A stretch of 64,000 nucleotides of DNA from assembly GCA_965234325.1 (NCBI GenBank), contig OZ248417.1, positions 1 through 64,000 of the forward strand, given 5' to 3'. Made by a program: the position numbers and the translations under genes. Origin of the DNA: Limnohabitans kasalickyi. GTDB lineage: Bacteria; Pseudomonadota; Gammaproteobacteria; Burkholderiales; Burkholderiaceae_C. A model generated the notes under the pieces. That model made no database searches, was not told the DNA's origin, and saw only the letters and a list, made by a program, of their open reading frames with translations. Below are positions 25,786 to 33,885 of the stretch, one piece after another; within the stretch, counting starts at the first letter, position 1, and each line of letters starts with the position of its first letter.

Positions 25786-26367
25786 TTAAGCGAAGTTGGC
25801 TTCAGCGAACGACCAGTTCACCAAGTTGCTGAGGAATGTCTCAACAAACTTGGGGCGCATGTTGCGGTAGTCGATGTAGTAAGCGTGTTCCCACACGTCC
25901 ACGGTCAACAAGGCTGTGTCGCCTGTTGTCAAAGGTGTACCAGCGGCGCCCATGTTGACGATGTCAACGGTGCCGTCGGCCTTTTTGACCAACCAAGTCC
26001 AGCCCGAACCGAAGTTGCCAACGGCGCTCTTGACGAAGGCTTCTTTGAAGGCTGCGTAGCTGCCAAATTTGGCGTTGATGGCGTCAGCCAAGGCACCTGT
26101 GGGCTCGCCACCGCCATGTGGCTTCATGCAATTCCAGAAAAAGGTGTGGTTCCAGATTTGGGCAGAGTTGTTGTACACGCCGCCGCTGGACTTTTTGATG
26201 ATCTCTTCGAGCGACATGGCTTCGAATTCGGTGCCCTTTTGCAGGTTGTTCAGGTTGACCACATAAGCGTTGTGGTGCTTGCCGTGGTGGAACTCTAAAG
26301 TCTCTTGCGAGTAGTGGGGGGCCAATGCGTCGATGGCGTAAGGCAGTGCGGGGAGTGTGTGTTCCAT
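25786..26367 (-). CDS. sodB: Superoxide dismutase, iron type
   Basis: Cytoplasmic dismutation of superoxide. 193 residues as in SodB. Metal ligands fall in LEFHHGKHHNAYV (His27), WNHTFFWNCMKP, and DVWEHAYYIDYRN (Asp and His). The AQIWNHTFFWN and GSGWTWLV segments are those of Fe rather than Mn enzymes, although some members are cambialistic. GAGGACTCC precedes the ATG. Single gene between two terminator-like regions and xseA, which runs in the same direction upstream. Confidence 0.95.
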   Translation of the reverse strand: MEHTLPALPYAIDALAPHYSQETLEFHHGKHHNAYVVNLNNLQKGTEFEAMSLEEIIKKSSGGVYNNSAQIWNHTFFWNCMKPHGGGEPTGALADAINAKFGSYAAFKEAFVKSAVGNFGSGWTWLVKKADGTVDIVNMGAAGTPLTTGDTALLTVDVWEHAYYIDYRNMRPKFVETFLSNLVNWSFAEANFA

Positions 26368-26415
26368 GGAGTCCTCTGAGTAAAAAATCTGAACAAGAAA
26401 GCTGGATTGTAAAAA

Positions 26416-27699
26416 CTAAATGTGACGCGGAGATGCAACGCGTAAATCAACCACGCCGTCGGCGAGGGTTGCTTGCAAAGCTTGGCCCTCTTGCGTTTGG
26501 TTGACCGAGGTGATGGCCTGACCTTGGATGTCGCTGAGCCAGGCAAAACCGCGTCGCAGCACCAACTTCGGGTCGAGCAAATCAAGCCTCAAGGCGGCGC
26601 GCTGCAGACGCTCGCGGGCTGTGGCGGGGGTTTGCTGCACACCACGGGTCAAGCGAGCTGCCAAGTTACTGACGTCGTTGTGGCCACGTTGGGTCCGGGT
26701 TTGCACGGCACTGTGCAGGCGCTGCTGCAGGCGCAAAAGTTGCATTTTTTCGGTGGTGATGCCCTGTGACGGGCGACCCAAGCGGGCCTGGGCTCGGTCA
26801 AGGCGCTGCTCTTGGGTGTCTAGGTAGCGGTGGGTGAAGCCCTCAAGGGCAGCGTGCCATTGGCCGAGGTTGGCCAGCAAATCGGCCTGCGGCAAAGCGC
26901 ACATCTCGGCAGCGGCCGTGGGGGTGGGGGCCCGCAAATCGGCACAAAAATCGGCAATGGTGAAGTCGGTTTCGTGGCCCACGCCACAAATGATGGGCAC
27001 GGGACTGTCGACGATGGTGCGGGCCAAGGTTTCGTCGTTGAAGGCCCACAGGTCTTCCATGGAACCGCCACCGCGAACCAGCAAAATGACATCCATCTCG
27101 GGCTGCTGGCTCAGCTGCTGCAAAGCTTTGACCAAGCCCGGCGCAGCTTCAGGCCCTTGCACAGGTGAGGCGGCCAAGACGACCGGAATGTGAGGCACTC
27201 GGCGCTGCAGCGCGGTAGACACATCATGCAAAGCAGCCGCGCCCAAAGACGTGACGATGCCAATGCGACGCGGCATGGTGCGAATGGGGCGTTTGCGGTC
27301 GGAGTCAAACAAACCTTCGGCGTCGAGTTTGGCTTTGAGTTGCAAGAACTGCTCAAACCAAGCACCCTGCCCCGCACGGCGCAAGCTTTCGACGATGAGT
27401 TGCAGCTCGCCTCGTGGCTCATACACACCCAAGCGACCGCGCAACTCGACCAGTTCACCGTCCACAGGGCGAAAGTCGAGCAATTGGGCAGCGCGTTTGA
27501 ACATGGCGCAGCGCAGTTGCCCGCCCGCGTCCTTGATGGTGAAGTAGCAATGACCGCTGGCAGCACGCGTGAAGCTCGTGATCTCGCCGCGCACGGCGAC
27601 GGGGTTGAAGCGGGCCTCCAAAGCATCAGCAACGGCGCGGCACAGCGCCCCAACTGCCCAGATTCGGGGCGTCAAACTGGGCGATTCGTTGAAAGGCAT
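26416..27699 (-). CDS. xseA: Exodeoxyribonuclease VII large subunit
   Basis: Degrades single-stranded DNA with XseB. The N-terminal OB fold (RIWAVGALCRAVADALEARF, VRGEITSFTRAASGHCYF) is followed by the catalytic core: RIGIVTSLGAAALHD, LLVRGGGSMEDLWAFND and PIICGVGHETDFTIADF, then a long coiled-coil region and the C-terminal strand VLRRGFAWLSDIQG. I chose ATG 27699; a GTG at 27714 would add five residues. xseB is not adjacent. Divergent from exbB with a 236-251 base intergenic region that carries DnaA-box-like motifs. Confidence 0.94.
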   Translation of the reverse strand: MPFNESPSLTPRIWAVGALCRAVADALEARFNPVAVRGEITSFTRAASGHCYFTIKDAGGQLRCAMFKRAAQLLDFRPVDGELVELRGRLGVYEPRGELQLIVESLRRAGQGAWFEQFLQLKAKLDAEGLFDSDRKRPIRTMPRRIGIVTSLGAAALHDVSTALQRRVPHIPVVLAASPVQGPEAAPGLVKALQQLSQQPEMDVILLVRGGGSMEDLWAFNDETLARTIVDSPVPIICGVGHETDFTIADFCADLRAPTPTAAAEMCALPQADLLANLGQWHAALEGFTHRYLDTQEQRLDRAQARLGRPSQGITTEKMQLLRLQQRLHSAVQTRTQRGHNDVSNLAARLTRGVQQTPATARERLQRAALRLDLLDPKLVLRRGFAWLSDIQGQAITSVNQTQEGQALQATLADGVVDLRVASPRHI

Positions 27700-27870
27700 G
27701 CGAGAGTCATCCACAAATTTGAAAGGCAGTCAATGCGTAAATACGAAAATTGCAATATTGTCGATTTCTCATAGCAAGTGATTGATTTTATTAGGTTTTT
27801 TACTGCTGAAAATTCAGTCAATCTGTCAAAATCACGTATTCATGCGGGTTTGGACGGGTCTCAGACCGAC

Positions 27871-27891
27871 TTACCCACAAAGTTATCCACA
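27871..27891 (+). promoter_or_regulatory. DnaA box plus near-match in the xseA/exbB intergenic region
   Basis: TTATCCACA at 27883-27891 is identical to the strongest DnaA box. TTACCCACA at 27871-27879, in the same orientation and 3 bases away, differs at one position. A short palindrome GGTCTCAGACC lies just left at 27857-27867. The 236 bases between the genes otherwise contain AT-rich stretches suitable for promoters. DnaA binding is predicted from sequence only. Confidence 0.55.
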
Positions 27892-27950
27892 GAAAATGTG
27901 AATCTTCACTCAGCGATAATCGAACTGCGTTTTAAAGAGGGAGTAAGCGT

Positions 27951-28583
27951 TTGTTTTCAATCATACAAGCGGCAGGTTGGCCGATTTGGCCGTTGCTGGG
28001 CTGTTCTGTGGTGGCGTTGGCGGTGATCATTGAACGCTTGCTGAGTCTGCGCATCCACTTGGTCGCGCCAGTGGGCTTGTTGAACGAGGCCATTCAAGCG
28101 TCCCAACAGAGCTTGCCCACACAAGACGTGGTGATGAAATTCAGCGCACACTCCGTTTTGGGGGGTGTTTTGGCCAGCGGTTGGCAGACCTTGCAGGCTG
28201 AGCCCCGCATCAGCGACGACGATTTGCGCGCGAGCATGGAAGCTGCAGGCCGTCAAGCCGCTCACACCCTAGACAAACACTTGGGCGCACTGGCCACCAT
28301 TGCGTCGGCCGCACCCCTGTTGGGTTTGTTGGGCACCGTGGTGGGCATGATCGAGATTTTTGGCGCGCAATCAGCCCAAGGCGCTGCCGCCAACCCCGTG
28401 CAGTTGGCGCACGGCATTTCCATCGCGCTGTACAACACGGCGTTTGGCTTGATCGTGGCCATCCCTGCCCTGATGTTTTGGCGCTACCTCCGCGCCCGCG
28501 TCGATGCCTATGTGCTGGGCTTGGAGTTGGATGCAGACCGTTTTCTGCGTCATTTGCTGATTTTGCGCAGCAAACTGCGTTGA
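27951..28583 (+). CDS. exbB: MotA/TolQ/ExbB proton channel family protein
   Basis: Inner-membrane proton channel subunit that, with ExbD, energises TonB. 210 residues with three membrane helices: about 8-28 (WPIWPLLGCSVVALAVIIE), about 115-140 (IASAAPLLGLLGTVVGMIEIF, shown in part) and about 160-180 (AFGLIVAIPALMFWRYL). GLLGTVVGM and NTAFGLIVAIPAL are the family signatures with the channel-lining Thr residues. Translation apparently starts at TTG 27951, with GGGAG upstream. Followed by exbD and lpxK as in other Burkholderiales; this order argues for ExbB rather than TolQ. Confidence 0.9.
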   Translation: MFSIIQAAGWPIWPLLGCSVVALAVIIERLLSLRIHLVAPVGLLNEAIQASQQSLPTQDVVMKFSAHSVLGGVLASGWQTLQAEPRISDDDLRASMEAAGRQAAHTLDKHLGALATIASAAPLLGLLGTVVGMIEIFGAQSAQGAAANPVQLAHGISIALYNTAFGLIVAIPALMFWRYLRARVDAYVLGLELDADRFLRHLLILRSKLR

Positions 28584-28593
28584 GCCGCTCGTC

Positions 28594-29019
28594 ATGAAGT
28601 TTCAACGTGCACCTAGCCCTGAGCCGGAAATCAACCTGATCCCGTTCATTGACGTGTTGTTGGTGGTGTTGATCTTTTTGATGCTTTCCACCACCTACAG
28701 CAAGTTCACCGAAATTCAAATGAATTTGCCAATCGCTGACACCGCCCAAAAGCAGCAACACCCCCGCGAGCTCAAAGTGTCCGTCAGCCGTGATGGGCGG
28801 TTCAGTGTGAACCGCCAAGCCCTGAATGGCCGCGATGTACCCGCCCTGTCACGCGCCATGGTGAGCGCGTCGCAAGGCGTGGAGAACCCCATGGTGGTGA
28901 TCAGCGCCGATGCGCAAGCCCCCCACCAATCCGTGATGATGGTGATGGAAGCGGCCAGGCGCAGCAACTTGAACCAACTCACGTTTGCGGCCCAATCGTC
29001 GTCGGCCAAAGCCGACTGA
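28594..29019 (+). CDS. exbD: Biopolymer transport protein ExbD/TolR family
   Basis: 141 residues: short cytoplasmic N terminus, one membrane helix (INLIPFIDVLLVVLIFLML, residues about 14-32) with the essential protonatable Asp in PFIDV, then a periplasmic domain ending in a Ser/Ala tail. It works in the ExbB5-ExbD2 motor. Ten bases after exbB, same operon. Confidence 0.92.
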   Translation: MKFQRAPSPEPEINLIPFIDVLLVVLIFLMLSTTYSKFTEIQMNLPIADTAQKQQHPRELKVSVSRDGRFSVNRQALNGRDVPALSRAMVSASQGVENPMVVISADAQAPHQSVMMVMEAARRSNLNQLTFAAQSSSAKAD

Positions 29020-29072
29020 GCCCTGCCAAGCGCGCAGGCCTTTGCCATGACAAACCTTTTGCCTTGGGCCAC

Positions 29073-30146
29073 ATGATGAACAGCTTGCGCCGTGCACTCA
29101 TGCAAGCTTGGGTCGGTCAACGTGCGCAAGACCGTGGGCTGGCGATGGCACTTTGGCCCATCAGTGCGGTTTTTGGCGCATTGGTTTGGCTCAGGCGAGC
29201 GCTCTACAGGCTGGGGGGGTTCAAACAACATGTTTTGCCTGTGCCGGTGCTGGTGGTGGGCAATGTGCTGGTCGGTGGCGTGGGCAAAACCCCCATCGTC
29301 ATGGCGCTGGTGCAGCACCTGACGCGACAAGGCTGGCGCGTGGGCGTGCTGTCTCGCGGTTACGGACGCTTGCCCAACTCAGACAAAAAACAGCCCGACA
29401 TTCGCCCCGTGCTGGCAGACAGCGTCGCGCAAGACGTGGGTGATGAGCCCTTGCTGATTGCCCGCAACTGCCAAGTGCCCGTTTGGGTGGGCTCGAACCG
29501 CGCGGCGGCAGGCTTAGCCTTGCTCAAACAACATCCGGACGTGGACGTGTTGGTCTGCGACGACGGCTTGCAACACTGGCCGCTGGCGCGCGACTTGGAG
29601 CTGTGCGTGTTTGACGAGCGCGGCGTGGGAAACGGTTGTTTGTTACCCGCCGGCCCCTTGCGTGAGCCTTGGCCACGCAACGCTTGGCCGCATCCAGCTA
29701 CAAGACGTGATGTGCCAACGTGGGTGGTGCAAACCTCAGGGCAAACGCCACCAGGCGCCTTTGCCGTGCGCCGTGAATTGGCCACGTTTGCACGCCAAGC
29801 CGACGGCACCCAACGCAGTTTGCAAAGTTGGGGCAACACGCCCGTGCAAGCGCTGGCGGGCATTGCCAAACCCGAGGTTTTTTTCGACATGCTGCGCGCC
29901 CAAGGCCTGCAGCTGCCACACACACAAGCCCTGCCCGACCACGCCGATGTGCGCGGCCTCACCCTCAACCCCGCTTGGGGCGATGTGCTGTGTACCGAAA
30001 AAGACGCCGTCAAACTCTGGACCCAACACCCGCAGGCTTGGGCGGTACCGCTTTTGACCGAATTACCCAGCGCCCTGTTGCAGGCCATTGACACAGCACT
30101 TCAATCCACGAAGAACCCAAAGTTATCATCACCCCATGGACACTAA
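29073..30146 (+). CDS. lpxK: Tetraacyldisaccharide 4'-kinase
   Basis: Phosphorylates the disaccharide to give lipid IVA, the sixth step of lipid A synthesis, at the inner membrane. The P-loop is VLVGGVGKTPIVMAL, preceded by the LpxK segment PVPVLVVGN; SRGYGR and DVGDEPLLIARN and VCDDGLQH follow, the last with the metal-binding acid residues. The N-terminal hydrophobic stretch (residues about 20-45) anchors it. Start choice among ATG 29073, ATG 29076 and an upstream TTG 29064 is open; none has a clear ribosome site. It overlaps the next gene by 11 bases. Confidence 0.93.
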   Translation: MMNSLRRALMQAWVGQRAQDRGLAMALWPISAVFGALVWLRRALYRLGGFKQHVLPVPVLVVGNVLVGGVGKTPIVMALVQHLTRQGWRVGVLSRGYGRLPNSDKKQPDIRPVLADSVAQDVGDEPLLIARNCQVPVWVGSNRAAAGLALLKQHPDVDVLVCDDGLQHWPLARDLELCVFDERGVGNGCLLPAGPLREPWPRNAWPHPATRRDVPTWVVQTSGQTPPGAFAVRRELATFARQADGTQRSLQSWGNTPVQALAGIAKPEVFFDMLRAQGLQLPHTQALPDHADVRGLTLNPAWGDVLCTEKDAVKLWTQHPQAWAVPLLTELPSALLQAIDTALQSTKNPKLSSPHGH

Positions 30147-30318
30147 ATTGCTTGAACTCTTGGTCTGCCCCGTCACCAAAGGCCCGCTCGAATTTGACCG
30201 CGAGCGTCAAGAACTGATCTCACGCAGCGCGCGTTTGGCTTACCCCGTGCGTGACGGCATTCCAGTTTTGCTAGAAAACGAGGCACGCACACTGACTGAC
30301 GACGAATTGGGGCTTTGA
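30136..30318 (+). CDS. Trm112/YcaR-family small protein
   Basis: A 60-residue protein, MDTKLLELLVCPVTKGPLEF, with a single Cys-Pro in place of the full zinc knuckle, then ISRSARLAYPVRDGIPVLL, the hallmark of the family. Its ATG lies inside the end of lpxK and its stop overlaps the kdsB start (TGATG). The lpxK-ycaR-kdsB order is widely conserved, which links it to lipid A/Kdo synthesis though its own activity is undefined. Confidence 0.9.
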   Translation: MDTKLLELLVCPVTKGPLEFDRERQELISRSARLAYPVRDGIPVLLENEARTLTDDELGL

Positions 30319-31070
30319 TGTCGTTTTGTGTCTTGATTCCGGCCCGCATGGCCTCTTCGCGCTTGCCTGACAAACCCTTGGCCGATTTAGGCGGTGTGCC
30401 CATGGTGGTGCGCGTGGCGCAACGTGCGCTGCTGTCTAGCGCCTCGCGGGTGGTGGTGGCTGCAGACGATGCGCGCATCGTGCAGGCCTGCCAAGCCCAT
30501 CAGATCGAAGCCGTGCTGACCCGCACCGACCATCCCTCGGGCAGCGACCGTTTGGCCGAAGCCTGCGACTTGCTGGGCCTGAACGACACCGACGTGGTGG
30601 TGAACGTGCAAGGCGATGAGCCCTTGATCGACCCCGATTCCATTGACGCCGCCGCCCAGCTGCTGCAAGAACGCGACGACTGCAGCATGAGCACGCTGGC
30701 CCACGCCATCGATAACGTGGCCGACTTTGCCAACCCCAACGTGGTGAAAGTGGTGCTCGACGCCCGCAACACCGCGCTGTATTTCAGCCGTGCTCCGATT
30801 GCTTGGTGGCGCGATGGCGGCATCACGGCTCTGCCGGACCCCGCCCCACTGCGTCATGTGGGTTTGTACGGCTACCGCGTGGGGTTTTTGCGTGAATTCC
30901 CCAAGTTGGCGATTTCGCCGCTGGAAGTGACCGAATCGCTGGAGCAATTGCGCGCCATGTGGCACGGGCATCGCATTGCGGTGCACATCAGCCCACATTC
31001 GCCAGGTCCCGGCGTCGACACGCCCGAAGACTTGACACGGGTTCGCGCCCACTTTGAAGCGCAGGCGTAA
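30318..31070 (+). CDS. kdsB: 3-deoxy-manno-octulosonate cytidylyltransferase
   Basis: Makes CMP-Kdo from CTP and Kdo for the inner core of lipopolysaccharide. The nucleotide-binding start MSFCVLIPARMASSRLPDKP, then VLTRTDHPSGSDRLAEA, VNVQGDEPLIDP and HVGLYGYRVGFL, are typical, and 250 residues match. ATG 30318 overlaps the stop of the preceding gene; a TTG one codon earlier is unlikely. Confidence 0.95.
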   Translation: MSFCVLIPARMASSRLPDKPLADLGGVPMVVRVAQRALLSSASRVVVAADDARIVQACQAHQIEAVLTRTDHPSGSDRLAEACDLLGLNDTDVVVNVQGDEPLIDPDSIDAAAQLLQERDDCSMSTLAHAIDNVADFANPNVVKVVLDARNTALYFSRAPIAWWRDGGITALPDPAPLRHVGLYGYRVGFLREFPKLAISPLEVTESLEQLRAMWHGHRIAVHISPHSPGPGVDTPEDLTRVRAHFEAQA

Positions 31071-31142
31071 GCATTCTGGGGGGTACGCATGCTATCCTCG
31101 ACTCAAAAATATCAACACTAATTCATCATTAGGACACAAAGC

Positions 31143-31799
31143 ATGAGACTGATTCTGTTGGGTGCACCAGGTGCCGGTAAGGGTACTCAGGCCACTTTCA
31201 TTTGCCAAAAGTATGGCATTCCCCAGATTTCTACAGGTGACATGCTTCGTGCAGCCGTCAAAGCTGGCACCCCTTTGGGCATCGAAGCCAAAAAAGTGAT
31301 GGATGCGGGTGGTTTGGTCAGCGATGACCTGATCATCAACTTGGTGAAAGAACGCATCACACAAGCCGATTGCGCACAAGGCTTTTTGTTCGACGGTTTC
31401 CCCCGCACCATTCCTCAAGCCGATGCCATGAAAGCAGCCGGCGTGAAACTGGACTTCGTGCTTGAAATCGACGTGCCGTTCGACGCCATCATCGAACGCA
31501 TGAGCGGTCGCCGCGCCCACGTGGCCAGCGGTCGCACTTACCACGTTAAATTCAACCCACCCAAAGTCGAAGGCGTGGACGACGTGACCGGTGAAGCTCT
31601 GGTGCAACGCGCCGACGACCAAGAAGAAACCGTCAAAAAACGCCTGCAGGTCTACAGCGACCAAACCCGCCCCTTGGTGGACTATTACTCGAACTGGGCC
31701 AAGGCTGACGCCACCGCGGCCCCCCAGTACCGCGCCATCAGCGGCACAGGCAGCGTGGAAGAGATCACCACACGGGCGTTTGCAGCACTGGCTAACTGA
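31143..31799 (+). CDS. adk: Adenylate kinase
   Basis: Interconverts AMP, ADP and ATP. P-loop GAPGAGKGTQATF at residues 7-19, AMP-binding STGDMLRAAVKAG, the DGFPRTIPQAD segment, and the long LID domain (SGRRAHVASGRTYHVKFNPP) without zinc cysteines. 218 residues, long type. Preceded by AGGACACAAAGC as ribosome site and by 72 intergenic bases with a promoter-like TATCCT; followed by a strong terminator. Confidence 0.97.
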   Translation: MRLILLGAPGAGKGTQATFICQKYGIPQISTGDMLRAAVKAGTPLGIEAKKVMDAGGLVSDDLIINLVKERITQADCAQGFLFDGFPRTIPQADAMKAAGVKLDFVLEIDVPFDAIIERMSGRRAHVASGRTYHVKFNPPKVEGVDDVTGEALVQRADDQEETVKKRLQVYSDQTRPLVDYYSNWAKADATAAPQYRAISGTGSVEEITTRAFAALAN

Positions 31800-31815
31800 T
31801 TCTTTTCAGTTTTTC

Positions 31816-31854
31816 AAACAACAAAGCCCCGCAATGCGGGGCTTTGTTGTTTTT
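31816..31854 (+). terminator. Terminator after adk
   Basis: Perfect 17-base arms (31816-31832, 31836-31852), 3-base loop, then a run of T. GC-rich core GCCCCGC. It can act for adk and, on the other strand, for the convergent asparaginase gene. Confidence 0.88.
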
Positions 31855-31895
31855 GGATCAACATGCGCTTTCTTTGAAAGCCTTACTCGGCGAAC

Positions 31896-32852
31896 TTAGC
31901 CCATCAAATCCAGCATCAAACTGACCCGCGCCTTGAACGCATTCAAGCCACGCGGCGCAGTTGCCAATGCAAGGGGTTGCCCGACGATCTGCCCCTCCGC
32001 GCAGCGGGTGGTCAAGCGCACGGCCACGCCTTGATCTTGCGCTTGGGTCAGCGCTGCCAACAAGCTGTGATGCACGGTGCCGTTGCCCGTGCCCGCCAAC
32101 ACAATGCCTTGCACACCTGCCGCCACCAAAGCATGCACTTGGCGGGCATCAGGATTCGCGTGGTTGTGCAACACGGCCACCCAAGGCCATTGGGCGACAG
32201 GACGCTCGAGCGCCTGGTGGGCGTTGGCATGCTTCAAAGGCCAACTGCCTGGATCGGCCCAACGCACACGCCCCTGCTCGATCCAACCACGCGGACCTGC
32301 ATCGCCAGAGCTGAAGGCATCGACCCGGTAGGGATGCACCTTTTGTACATCGCGCGCACTGTGAATCCGACCTGCGCAAACAGCCATCACACCATGCACC
32401 ATGACATCGCGCGCTACAGCGATGGCATCCCATAAGTTTTGTGGGCCATCCGGCATCAGCGCTGTGGCTGGACGCATGGCGCAGGTTAGCACCACTGGCT
32501 TGGTCGGACCCAACACCATTTGTAAAAACCACGCGGTTTCTTCTAACGTATCGGTGCCGTGGGTGATGACGATGCCGCCCACATCGGGCTGAGACAGCCA
32601 GTGCGCACAACGCTGGGCGAGTGTCTGCCACGTGGCGTGGTCCATGTCTTTGCTGTCGAGCTGGACGACTTGCTCGCACACCAAAACGTCACCTTGCAGG
32701 GCGTCATTCAGCGCGGGAATGGCGTCGAGCAACTGCTGTACGCCCAGCTGCGCAGCGGTGTAACCGGTGTGGTCGCTGCCGCTGGCCGCTGTGCCGGCGA
32801 TGGTGCCGCCTGTGGCTAAAACCACAACTTTTTGACTTTTTTTTCCATTCAT
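31896..32852 (-). CDS. L-asparaginase, type I/II-like
   Basis: Hydrolyses L-asparagine to aspartate and ammonia. The catalytic threonines sit in VLATGGTIAGTA (residue about 17) and ITHGTDTLEETAWFL (about 95), and the C-terminal part has GIVLAGTGNGTVH and the Ser/Arg-rich dimer contact. 318 residues. No signal peptide is visible, which suggests a cytoplasmic enzyme. It is divergent from lexA, with the two SOS boxes in the 92-base region between the starts, so LexA might also affect this gene. Confidence 0.9.
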   Translation of the reverse strand: MNGKKSQKVVVLATGGTIAGTAASGSDHTGYTAAQLGVQQLLDAIPALNDALQGDVLVCEQVVQLDSKDMDHATWQTLAQRCAHWLSQPDVGGIVITHGTDTLEETAWFLQMVLGPTKPVVLTCAMRPATALMPDGPQNLWDAIAVARDVMVHGVMAVCAGRIHSARDVQKVHPYRVDAFSSGDAGPRGWIEQGRVRWADPGSWPLKHANAHQALERPVAQWPWVAVLHNHANPDARQVHALVAAGVQGIVLAGTGNGTVHHSLLAALTQAQDQGVAVRLTTRCAEGQIVGQPLALATAPRGLNAFKARVSLMLDLMG

Positions 32853-32871
32853 GTGGTGCAGAACTCAAAAA

Positions 32872-32887
32872 CTGGTTAAAAATACAG
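32872..32887. promoter_or_regulatory. LexA-binding site (SOS box 1)
   Basis: CTGGTTAAAAATACAG fits the CTG-N10-CAG LexA consensus with an AT-rich centre. It lies 58 bases before the lexA start and 20 bases before the asparaginase start on the other strand. Autoregulation of lexA through such sites is general knowledge. Confidence 0.8.
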
Positions 32888-32890
32888 GTA

Positions 32891-32906
32891 CTGGATGCCC
32901 AAACAG
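32891..32906. promoter_or_regulatory. LexA-binding site (SOS box 2)
   Basis: CTGGATGCCCAAACAG again matches CTG-N10-CAG, three bases after box 1, though its centre is less AT-rich and probably weaker. Tandem boxes occur before lexA in E. coli as well. Both are enclosed by a perfect 9-base inverted repeat, ACTGGTTAA (32871-32879) and TTAACCAGT (32908-32916). Confidence 0.65.
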
Positions 32907-32944
32907 CTTAACCAGTCCACCCCCATTGTGCAGGAGTCGCAACG

Positions 32945-33610
32945 ATGATCGAGATGCCAAAACTTACGCCCCGCCAGCAGCAAATTCTGGAGCTGATTCA
33001 ATCGGCCATCGCCAACACCGGCTCACCCCCCACCCGTGCAGAAATTGCCAATGAATTGGGCTTCAAATCTGCCAACGCGGCTGAAGAGCATTTGCAAGCC
33101 TTGGCCCGCAAAGGCGCAATCGAATTGGTCAGCGGCACTTCACGCGGCATTCGCCTCAAAGGCAACAACCTGCGCGCCATGCAAGACAACATGGCCAACA
33201 CGATCAACCAAACCATTTCGGGATTTTCGCTGCCCTTGGTGGGGCGCGTGGCCGCTGGGTCGCCCATCTTGGCCCAAGAGCATGTGGACCAGACCTATTA
33301 CGTGGAGAGCAGCTTGTTCCAGCGCAAGCCCGATTACTTGTTGCGCGTGCGGGGCATGTCCATGCGTGACGCCGGCATCATGGACGGCGACTTGCTCGCT
33401 GTGCAATCGACCCGCGATGCCAAAAACGGCCAAATCGTGGTGGCACGCTTGGGCGATGACGTGACCGTCAAGCGCTACCGCCGCACCCCAGACCGCATTG
33501 AGTTATTGCCAGAAAACCCCGATTTCAAGACCATCGTGGTCGAACCCGGTGAGCCCTTTGAAATCGAAGGCCTCGCTGTGGGCCTGATTCGCAGCACCAT
33601 GTTGATGTAA
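32945..33610 (+). CDS. lexA: LexA repressor
   Basis: SOS regulator with 221 residues. The winged-helix domain covers residues 5-72 (LTPRQQQILELIQSAI, TRAEIANELGFKSANAAEEH). The self-cleavage site is Ala104-Gly105 in RVAAGSP, the catalytic Ser139 is in RGMSMRDAG and Lys176 in DVTVKRYRR. AGGAGT stands 8 bases before the ATG. RecA filaments on damaged DNA trigger cleavage and derepression. A 79-codon gene follows after 13 bases and is probably cotranscribed. Confidence 0.97.
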   Translation: MIEMPKLTPRQQQILELIQSAIANTGSPPTRAEIANELGFKSANAAEEHLQALARKGAIELVSGTSRGIRLKGNNLRAMQDNMANTINQTISGFSLPLVGRVAAGSPILAQEHVDQTYYVESSLFQRKPDYLLRVRGMSMRDAGIMDGDLLAVQSTRDAKNGQIVVARLGDDVTVKRYRRTPDRIELLPENPDFKTIVVEPGEPFEIEGLAVGLIRSTMLM

Positions 33611-33623
33611 AGAAAGTACGACC

Positions 33624-33863
33624 ATGAGCCTCGCAATTTTTGGCGCTTACCGCCTCCTGAATCCGCTGCAAAACGTTGTCCGTGGCTTTTTGCCCGCCCA
33701 AGCTTTACAGAGCACCGCCACTCGCCACTTGCCTTTGCGTGTGGCTCGCGTGGTCGATGCCCAACAAAATCGCCACAGTGCAGGTCGTATGGTGATTTCA
33801 GGCCGCATGGCCGATGTGTGCGCCGAACTCGACCGTTTGGCCGAATTGGAAAGCCGCCACTGA
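33624..33863 (+). CDS. Small hypothetical protein cotranscribed with lexA (79 aa)
   Basis: I do not recognise a named family. The protein starts MSLAIFGAYRLLNPLQNVVR, has a basic middle with several His and Arg (RHLPLRVARVVDAQQNRHSA), and ends in a helical, acidic segment GRMADVCAELDRLAELESRH. No signal or clear membrane helix. Its start is 13 bases after the lexA stop with a weak AAAG ribosome site, and no promoter or terminator lies between them, so it should be induced with lexA during DNA damage. A small SOS effector such as a division inhibitor is possible, but nothing in the sequence proves it. Confidence 0.7.
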   Translation: MSLAIFGAYRLLNPLQNVVRGFLPAQALQSTATRHLPLRVARVVDAQQNRHSAGRMVISGRMADVCAELDRLAELESRH

Positions 33864-33885
33864 ATCAGTGGCGGGTGGCTTAGCG

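Noticed and set aside
27857..27891. Calling the DnaA boxes a replication origin
   Set aside because: Only one perfect box and one near match, with no dnaA, dnaN or gidA nearby and no AT-rich 13-mer cluster.
27951..29019. Taking the MotA/ExbB-ExbD pair for TolQ-TolR to complete the tol cluster
   Set aside because: No tolA is near and the exbB-exbD-lpxK-kdsB order is the ordinary burkholderial ExbBD setting.
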